A DNA stretch of 6,334 nt, taken from assembly GCA_026984275.1 (NCBI GenBank), contig JALSSM010000459.1, positions 1 to 6,334 on the forward strand, read 5' to 3'. This DNA is from Gammaproteobacteria bacterium (lineage in GTDB: Bacteria > Pseudomonadota > Gammaproteobacteria > CAJXQU01). This document shows, one piece after another, positions 1 to 4,301 of this stretch (within the stretch, counting starts at the first letter, position 1; every line of letters starts with the position of its first letter). A program made the translations under genes and the position numbers. The notes under the pieces were generated by a model that worked only from the letters and a program-made list of their open reading frames with translations, made no database searches and was not told the origin of the DNA.

Positions 1-981
1 CAGCAAGTCCTGATCGTATCCAATACGACCGTTGCACCACTCTACCTTGAGGCGGTCAAAGCGGCCCTGCAAAACTTTTCAGTAGAAACCGTGATCCTGC
101 CAGATGGTGAAGAATACAAAACACTGGACACGCTGGATCTGATCATGACCGCCCTGCTGGAAAACAGACTGGATCGTAGCGTCACCCTGATCGCCCTCGG
201 TGGTGGCGTGATCGGTGACATAACCGGCTTTGCCGCGGCCTGTTATCAACGTGGTGTGGATTTTATCCAGGTACCGACCACGTTACTGGCTCAGGTTGAT
301 TCTTCCGTGGGTGGAAAAACAGCCGTCAATCACCCTCTCGGCAAAAACATGATCGGCGCTTTTTACCAGCCTCGTTGCGTGATCGCAGATATTAATACGC
401 TCAATACACTGGATGATCAGCAGCTCAGTGCCGGACTCGCCGAAGTCATCAAATATGGCATTCTTGGCAATAAAACTTTTTTTGAATGGCAGGAAGAGAA
501 CATGCCTGATCTGGTTAACCGTGATCCGCAGGCATTAGCTTACGCCATTGAACGTTCCTGCCAGGACAAGGCCGATATTGTGGCAAAAGATGAGCGCGAA
601 TCGGGAGTCCGCGCACGGTTAAATCTGGGCCATACTTTTGGACATGCCATCGAAGCAGGAATGGGCTATGGACAGTGGCTGCATGGCGAAGCTGTCGCAG
701 CAGGGATGGCGATGGCCATGGATCTGTCACAACGATCAGGCTGGGTAACTGAAGAGGATGTTCAACGTGTAACCCGCTTGCTGGAACAGGCAAATCTGCC
801 AACAAAAGCACCTAGAGAATTGTCGGCTGAAAAGATGTTGACGTTGATGGCTGTTGATAAAAAAGCCTCACAGGGAATGATCCGACTGGTGCTGGCAAAA
901 GCAATTGGTGATACAGTTATCACCAGTGACTATGATCAGAATCATTTATTACAAACCTTGAAAAATTGTCGCCAGACATAA
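1..981 (+). CDS. aroB: 3-dehydroquinate synthase, 5'-truncated by the window edge
   Basis: Catalyses conversion of 3-deoxy-D-arabino-heptulosonate 7-phosphate (DAHP) to 3-dehydroquinate, the second step of the shikimate pathway, in the cytoplasm, using NAD+ and a divalent metal. The frame is open from base 1, giving 326 residues. The first visible residues (QQVLIVSNTTVAPLY) align with about residue 35 of E. coli AroB, so some 34 codons lie outside the window. The GTG at 91 is an internal valine, not the start. Visible hallmarks are the nucleotide-binding ALGGGVIGD segment (about residues 65-73), DSSVGGKTAVNHPLGKNMIG (about 100-119), and the three expected metal ligands: Glu148 in GLAEVIKYG (codon 442-444), His211 in NLGHTFGHAIE (631-633) and His228 in LHGEAVAAGM (682-684). 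The C-terminus is complete and of normal length. The dGTPase gene follows after 10 bases, which suggests cotranscription. Identification is from remembered family sequences and is very secure. Confidence 0.98.
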   Translation, partial: QQVLIVSNTTVAPLYLEAVKAALQNFSVETVILPDGEEYKTLDTLDLIMTALLENRLDRSVTLIALGGGVIGDITGFAAACYQRGVDFIQVPTTLLAQVDSSVGGKTAVNHPLGKNMIGAFYQPRCVIADINTLNTLDDQQLSAGLAEVIKYGILGNKTFFEWQEENMPDLVNRDPQALAYAIERSCQDKADIVAKDERESGVRARLNLGHTFGHAIEAGMGYGQWLHGEAVAAGMAMAMDLSQRSGWVTEEDVQRVTRLLEQANLPTKAPRELSAEKMLTLMAVDKKASQGMIRLVLAKAIGDTVITSDYDQNHLLQTLKNCRQT

Positions 982-991
982 AAATAAGGAC

Positions 992-2125
992 GTGGATACA
1001 ACGATAAATCTCGCCCCCTACGCTGCCAGCGATCAGACGTCTCGTGGCCGCCTCTATCCTGAATCCGATCCTGAATATCGTAGTTGTTATCAACGCGATC
1101 GTGATCGCATCGTGCATGCCTCCGCTTTTCGGCGGCTGGAATACAAAACACAGGTTTTTGTAAACCATGAAGGCGATATGTTTCGCACCCGCCTGACACA
1201 TTCACTGGAAGTAGCACAGATTGCCCGTACCATTGCGCGTGCATTGAATCTGAATGAAGACCTGGCTGAAGTCATCAGTCTCGCTCACGATCTGGGGCAT
1301 ACACCTTTTGGCCATGCCGGACAGGATGCATTAAATGAATGCATGAAACCTTATGGAGGCTTTGAGCATAATCTCCAGTCGCTAAGGATCGTCGATGTGC
1401 TTGAAGAAAAATATGCCAGTTTTGATGGTCTGAATCTGACCTTTGAAACCCGCGAAGGTATTCTCAAACATTGCAAAAAAAACAAGGCGAAAGAATTAGG
1501 CGAACTGGGTCAGCGATTTCTTAAAGGAGAACAACCCTCTCTCGAAGCTCAACTGGTTAATATCGCGGATACGATCGCCTATAATAATCACGATGTCGAT
1601 GATGGTTTACGATCAGGCCTGATCACAGAAGAGCAACTTTGTGAAACGAGTTTATTCGAACCGCATTACCACCATGTAAAAAAATGCTGGCCTGATCTGG
1701 ATAAAAAACGCCTGATTCATGAAACCATCCGTCGCATGATCAATGAACTGGCCGTTGATCTGGTGACCACAAGTGCCACCGCAATTAAACAGACTGATCC
1801 GCAACATATTGATGATGTTCGACAACATCAGGCGCCATTAATTTTGTTTAGTGAAAAACTTCATACAAAGAATCTGGAAATGAAACGTTTTTTGCGCGAT
1901 CATCTCTATCAACATTATAAAGTTCATCGGATGACGGTCAGAGCTGATCGAATCGTTAAGGGTTTATTCGAGGCTTTCATGAAAGATCCTCTTTTATTGC
2001 CCCACGTAAAAGATCAAAGAAAACAATTACGTCAGGTAGATGAGCAACAATTGGCTCGCCAGGTTGCTGATTATGTAGCCGGTATGACGGATCGCTATGC
2101 TATCGACGAGTACGAGCGCCTTTAA
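992..2125 (+). CDS. dgt: Deoxyguanosinetriphosphate triphosphohydrolase-like protein (HD domain, short type)
   Basis: Predicted cytoplasmic enzyme cleaving dNTPs (dGTP in the founding enzyme) to deoxynucleoside and triphosphate, so helping set dNTP pools. The 377-residue length and the N-terminal pattern NLAPYA...RGRLYPE...RDRDRIVHASAFRRLEYKTQVFVNHEGD fit the shorter 'dGTPase-like, type 2' subfamily rather than the roughly 500-residue E. coli Dgt. The metal-binding HD set is complete: His70 (RLTHSLEVAQ), His99-Asp100 (LAHDLGHTPFGHAG) and Asp193 (NIADTIAYNNHDVDDG); His103, His108 and His126 are also present. The true substrate range cannot be read from sequence. The start is taken as GTG at 992 because the frame is closed upstream by TGA at 959-961 and the first in-frame ATG encodes Met63, well inside the conserved domain. 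The AAGGA at 986-990 is only one base from this GTG, so the exact start is uncertain. It sits between aroB and the damX-like gene, in a probable operon. Confidence 0.94.
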   Translation: MDTTINLAPYAASDQTSRGRLYPESDPEYRSCYQRDRDRIVHASAFRRLEYKTQVFVNHEGDMFRTRLTHSLEVAQIARTIARALNLNEDLAEVISLAHDLGHTPFGHAGQDALNECMKPYGGFEHNLQSLRIVDVLEEKYASFDGLNLTFETREGILKHCKKNKAKELGELGQRFLKGEQPSLEAQLVNIADTIAYNNHDVDDGLRSGLITEEQLCETSLFEPHYHHVKKCWPDLDKKRLIHETIRRMINELAVDLVTTSATAIKQTDPQHIDDVRQHQAPLILFSEKLHTKNLEMKRFLRDHLYQHYKVHRMTVRADRIVKGLFEAFMKDPLLLPHVKDQRKQLRQVDEQQLARQVADYVAGMTDRYAIDEYERL

Positions 2126-2128
2126 GGA

Positions 2129-2134
2129 TATAAT
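2129..2134 (+). promoter_or_regulatory. Possible -10 element upstream of the damX-like gene
   Basis: TATAAT, a perfect match to the sigma-70 -10 consensus, lies just after the dGTPase stop codon in the 58-base gap. No acceptable -35 hexamer is found 16-18 bases upstream (the sequence there reads like ACGAGT) and there is no extended -10 TG. It may be a weak internal promoter for the damX-like gene or merely an AT-rich stretch. Confidence 0.2.
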
Positions 2135-2168
2135 AATAGTTGATACCATTCGGTAGCGGATCAAGAAG

Positions 2169-2174
2169 AGGAGG
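2169..2174 (+). promoter_or_regulatory. Ribosome binding site of the damX-like gene
   Basis: AGGAGG is a full Shine-Dalgarno match placed 9 bases before the ATG at 2184. It supports that ATG over the later in-frame TTG at 2214 or any downstream start. It is by far the strongest ribosome binding site in the window, so the damX-like gene may be translated better than its neighbours. Confidence 0.85.
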
Positions 2175-2183
2175 ATCAAAAGC

Positions 2184-4073
2184 ATGGATGGAAAAAATGA
2201 AGGATCAGCATTGAATCAGAGCCAGAATGATTTCCTGGCACGTCTGGGGTTAGATACCGATCCATTCCCCGTCGAGGCCGATTCCTCTTTCTATTATGAA
2301 AACCCTGATCTGATGCAACGACTGGACATGATCCAGCATCTAATCGGCTTTTCTAACCAGATGATCTTTATTACTGGCGAGCAGGGAATTGGCAAAACGT
2401 CCATGCTGGACAGGCTCGAGTACTACGCACCTGATCACTGGAGAATCTGCCGTATTCAGGCAAATCCCATGCTCAATACTCCAATCCTGCTGCGTCAATT
2501 AACCAGTGGTTTTGAACTCGATATTTCTGCCGATGCTGATGATATGTTCCAGGTTTACTCGGAAGCGCTTCAGGATCATATCGAAACACTCGAACGCGCC
2601 ATGCTGACCCCCGTTGTCCTGATAGACGATGCCCACGAACTCCCAGTTGACGCTTTTACCATGCTGTTTGGTTTTATGCAGCAGGAAGGAGGACATTCAC
2701 GCCTGAAGATGGCCCTGTTCTGCGAACCGCAGATCATCGCCATGCTTGACTCGCCACAATTGAAGTCTTTGTCACAAAATCTGACTCATCAGCTTGAAAT
2801 TCCTGCTTTTGATGAACACCAGACAGGAGAATATATTGAGCAGCGTCTGAACCATGCCGGTTTAACAGGAGACTTCCCATTTCTCCCTGAAACCATACAA
2901 AAGATCTACCGGAACTCTCAGGGGATTGCCGGTAAAATCCATACCCTGGCTCAGCAGGCACTGCTTGATGAGAACGCGCAAATTGGACAGGGAGAAGGAC
3001 TTGAGGCGAATAATAATGATATACAGGCATTACCTGTTGTCGATGAGGTGCTGGATTTTAATGAAGACACGGAAGAGGTCTTCCCTGCTATGGCAACACA
3101 ACAGGAAAAAACAGGCCATAAATTACCCATCGGCAGGAAATTTCATACCTGGCAAATAGGAGCTGTTGCCGCAGTTCTCGCTCTGCTTGCCGGCGTTCTC
3201 TGGTTAACCAGCCAGTTCAGTGATGACTCAGAGCCTGCCATAGCGGAGGAAATCCCACTTGATATCACGCCAGAACCGGTAGAATCTCCAACCCAACAAT
3301 CAGCTGATCAGGATCCGACGCTGTTTGAAGAATCAACAACACCTGAACAGATTGCCACAGAGACGACAACTGAAGAACAGGCCACTCATGATCCGGCTTC
3401 ACAGGAGCCTTCATCAGTCCCTGAAACTTCTGCCGATCCTCTGGAAGAGCTAGTTCAGTCAATGAAAGAAAATGAGGATGATCTTTCAGGATCAGATGAT
3501 ATTGCTCACCAACATGAAGAAGTCACTGTACAAATTGATGAGAATGGAAAAGCACAGATCGTAGAAGTCAATCAAACGGCTTCTGCCCGGCCTGAATCAC
3601 CAGCGACGATGGCGGAACCTGTCCAGGAAGCAATTCCGGAGATAACCTCAGAACCTGTGATCGCTGCCGTCGAACAAATCACAGAGCCACCGGTAACCCG
3701 TGTTCAGCCTGAACCTGAACCTGTAAAGCCAGTAAGATCTGAACCAGCAACTGGTAATCTTTCAATTTCTGGTGTGAAAGATGGAGCCTGGCTACGTACT
3801 CAAAGTGATTCTCAAATATTATTGCAGCTCCTCGGTACTCACGATCAACAGGCCCTGAAGAAAATTCTGAAAGAGAACCCAATGGGCGATGATATTGCCT
3901 GGTTCACTACCGTGCATGATGGTGAACCCTGGTATGTGGTTGTCAAAGGCCCATTCAAAGATCGCGCAGCAGCGACGGCTTCAATTGCATCCTTGCCCGC
4001 TGATATGAAAAAAAGAAAACCCTGGCCGAGAACCGTTGCCAGTGTAAAAAAAGCAATGGATGAAGCACCATAA
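2184..4073 (+). CDS. damX: DamX-like protein: cytoplasmic AAA ATPase, one membrane segment, periplasmic SPOR domain
   Basis: A 629-residue bitopic inner-membrane protein. Residues about 20-265 form an ExeA-like AAA ATPase: it opens with LGLDTDPFPVEADSSFYYEN, has Walker A GEQGIGKT (65-72), Walker B VVLIDDAHEL (144-153) and an NSQGIAGKIHTLAQQAL segment (244-260) resembling the family's sensor-2 region. A basic stretch (Lys313, Arg318, Lys319) precedes a single hydrophobic helix at about 325-341, followed by Asp347-Asp348, which predicts the N-terminus inside. Residues about 345-525 are a low-complexity linker rich in Glu, Pro and Thr. Residues about 530-625 form a SPOR domain with the signature WYVVVKGPFKDRAAATASIASLP and a DamX-like tail (KRKPWPRTVASVKKAM). 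SPOR domains bind glycan strands stripped of stem peptides at the septum, so a role in cell division is inferred. E. coli DamX is shorter (about 430 residues) and lacks an intact ATPase. The aroB linkage supports the damX assignment. Confidence 0.92.
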   Translation: MDGKNEGSALNQSQNDFLARLGLDTDPFPVEADSSFYYENPDLMQRLDMIQHLIGFSNQMIFITGEQGIGKTSMLDRLEYYAPDHWRICRIQANPMLNTPILLRQLTSGFELDISADADDMFQVYSEALQDHIETLERAMLTPVVLIDDAHELPVDAFTMLFGFMQQEGGHSRLKMALFCEPQIIAMLDSPQLKSLSQNLTHQLEIPAFDEHQTGEYIEQRLNHAGLTGDFPFLPETIQKIYRNSQGIAGKIHTLAQQALLDENAQIGQGEGLEANNNDIQALPVVDEVLDFNEDTEEVFPAMATQQEKTGHKLPIGRKFHTWQIGAVAAVLALLAGVLWLTSQFSDDSEPAIAEEIPLDITPEPVESPTQQSADQDPTLFEESTTPEQIATETTTEEQATHDPASQEPSSVPETSADPLEELVQSMKENEDDLSGSDDIAHQHEEVTVQIDENGKAQIVEVNQTASARPESPATMAEPVQEAIPEITSEPVIAAVEQITEPPVTRVQPEPEPVKPVRSEPATGNLSISGVKDGAWLRTQSDSQILLQLLGTHDQQALKKILKENPMGDDIAWFTTVHDGEPWYVVVKGPFKDRAAATASIASLPADMKKRKPWPRTVASVKKAMDEAP

Positions 4074-4127
4074 GCACAAATTAGCGGGTCTCTGATCAAA
4101 AACTTTCTTTTTTCTTCCTGTTCTTCA
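4074..4127. other. Leader of the damX-gltB gap with a pyrimidine-rich tract
   Basis: This stretch between the damX-like stop codon and the hairpin contains no convincing gene on either strand. Its only clear feature is an uninterrupted 17-base C/T run at 4103-4119, followed after one G by TTCTTC at 4121-4126. No stable stem precedes the T-rich part, so by itself it is not an intrinsic terminator. The final TTCTTCA (4121-4127) is complementary to TGAAGAA at 4188-4194 on the far side of the hairpin. Confidence 0.5.
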
Positions 4128-4180
4128 TTAACCTGAACCTGGGATAAGGGATAGCCATCCTTATCCCAGGTTCAGGTTAA
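4128..4180. repeat. 22-bp perfect palindromic repeat with internal AACCTG duplication
   Basis: The same element viewed as DNA. The two 22-base arms match without a single mismatch, longer than an ordinary terminator needs, and each arm carries a duplicated hexamer (4130-4135 and 4136-4141 in the left arm). An outer, offset pair TTCTTCA (4121-4127) / TGAAGAA (4188-4194) could add a second stem around it. Such length and perfection are also seen in REP-like or MITE-like intergenic palindromes, but one copy cannot settle that, and no flanking target-site duplication is evident. Confidence 0.6.
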
Positions 4181-4184
4181 TTAT
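4128..4184 (+). terminator. Long perfect inverted repeat, probable terminator of the aroB-dgt-damX unit
   Basis: A 22-bp perfect inverted repeat has its left arm at 4128-4149 (TTAACCTGAACC...ATAAGG), its right arm at 4159-4180 and a 9-base loop (GATAGCCAT). The outer A4127-T4181 pair extends it to 23. Each arm contains a tandem AACCTG-AACCTG (or its complement). If the outer A/T pairs open, the remaining GC-containing stem is followed by TTAATTATT, a modest T-rich tail, which supports a rho-independent terminator on the + strand. The tail is poorer in T than a classical terminator. On the - strand the stem is followed by A-rich sequence, so termination in that direction is unlikely. A palindromic dispersed repeat is an alternative reading. 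Confidence 0.6.
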
Positions 4185-4232
4185 TCGTGAAGAAACGGTT
4201 AAGAATCACGGCCGATATGTTTCAAATCGTGA
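4185..4232. promoter_or_regulatory. Candidate operator: three CGTGA half-sites upstream of and over the gltB -35
   Basis: TCGTGA occurs at 4185-4190 and again at 4227-4232, exactly 42 bases apart, and the complementary TCACG lies between them at 4206-4210. The centres are about 21 bases apart, close to two helical turns, so all three would face the same side of the DNA. The last copy overlaps the -35 hexamer, where bound protein could block RNA polymerase. I cannot match this to a named regulator, and 5-base motifs recur by chance. Confidence 0.25.
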
Positions 4233-4257
4233 CATTTTAGTCTCTAAACGCTATACT
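4229..4257 (+). promoter_or_regulatory. Sigma-70 type promoter for gltB
   Basis: GTGACA at 4229-4234 (five of six matches to TTGACA) and TATACT at 4252-4257 (five of six matches to TATAAT) are separated by exactly 17 bases. This predicts a transcript start near 4264 and a short untranslated leader of about 38 bases before the gltB ATG. The location downstream of the hairpin and just ahead of gltB is what an independent gltB transcription unit would need. Confidence 0.75.
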
Positions 4258-4301
4258 CCCCTGCCTTTTGCCTTCAACTGGACGAACAAAAAGAAAGCTT
4301 C

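Noticed and set aside
515..811. Open frame on the - strand inside aroB, and similar - strand frames inside dgt, damX and gltB
   Set aside because: They lie opposite strongly conserved coding sequence, resemble no protein I recognise, lack convincing ribosome binding sites, and look like by-products of codon bias in the true genes.
1096..1109. GCGATCGTGATCGC, resembling the cyanobacterial HIP1 octamer GCGATCGC
   Set aside because: It is not an exact HIP1 site and the window is clearly gammaproteobacterial. It is better explained by the general excess of GATC.
2140..2145. TTGATA as a possible -35 element upstream of the damX-like gene
   Set aside because: No -10-like sequence lies 16-18 bases downstream; that position is the purine-rich ribosome binding region.
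2926..3159. Alternative + strand frames inside the damX-like gene (and at 5206-5421 and 5722-5979 inside gltB)
   Set aside because: Each lies wholly within a conserved gene in another frame, and the encoded peptides have no recognisable domain.
3712..3723. AACCTGAACCTG in the damX linker, identical to part of the hairpin arm at 4130-4141
   Set aside because: In damX it encodes a Glu-Pro repeat (PEPEPV), which naturally gives this hexamer tandem. The match ends at 12 bases, so shared origin with the hairpin is not supported.
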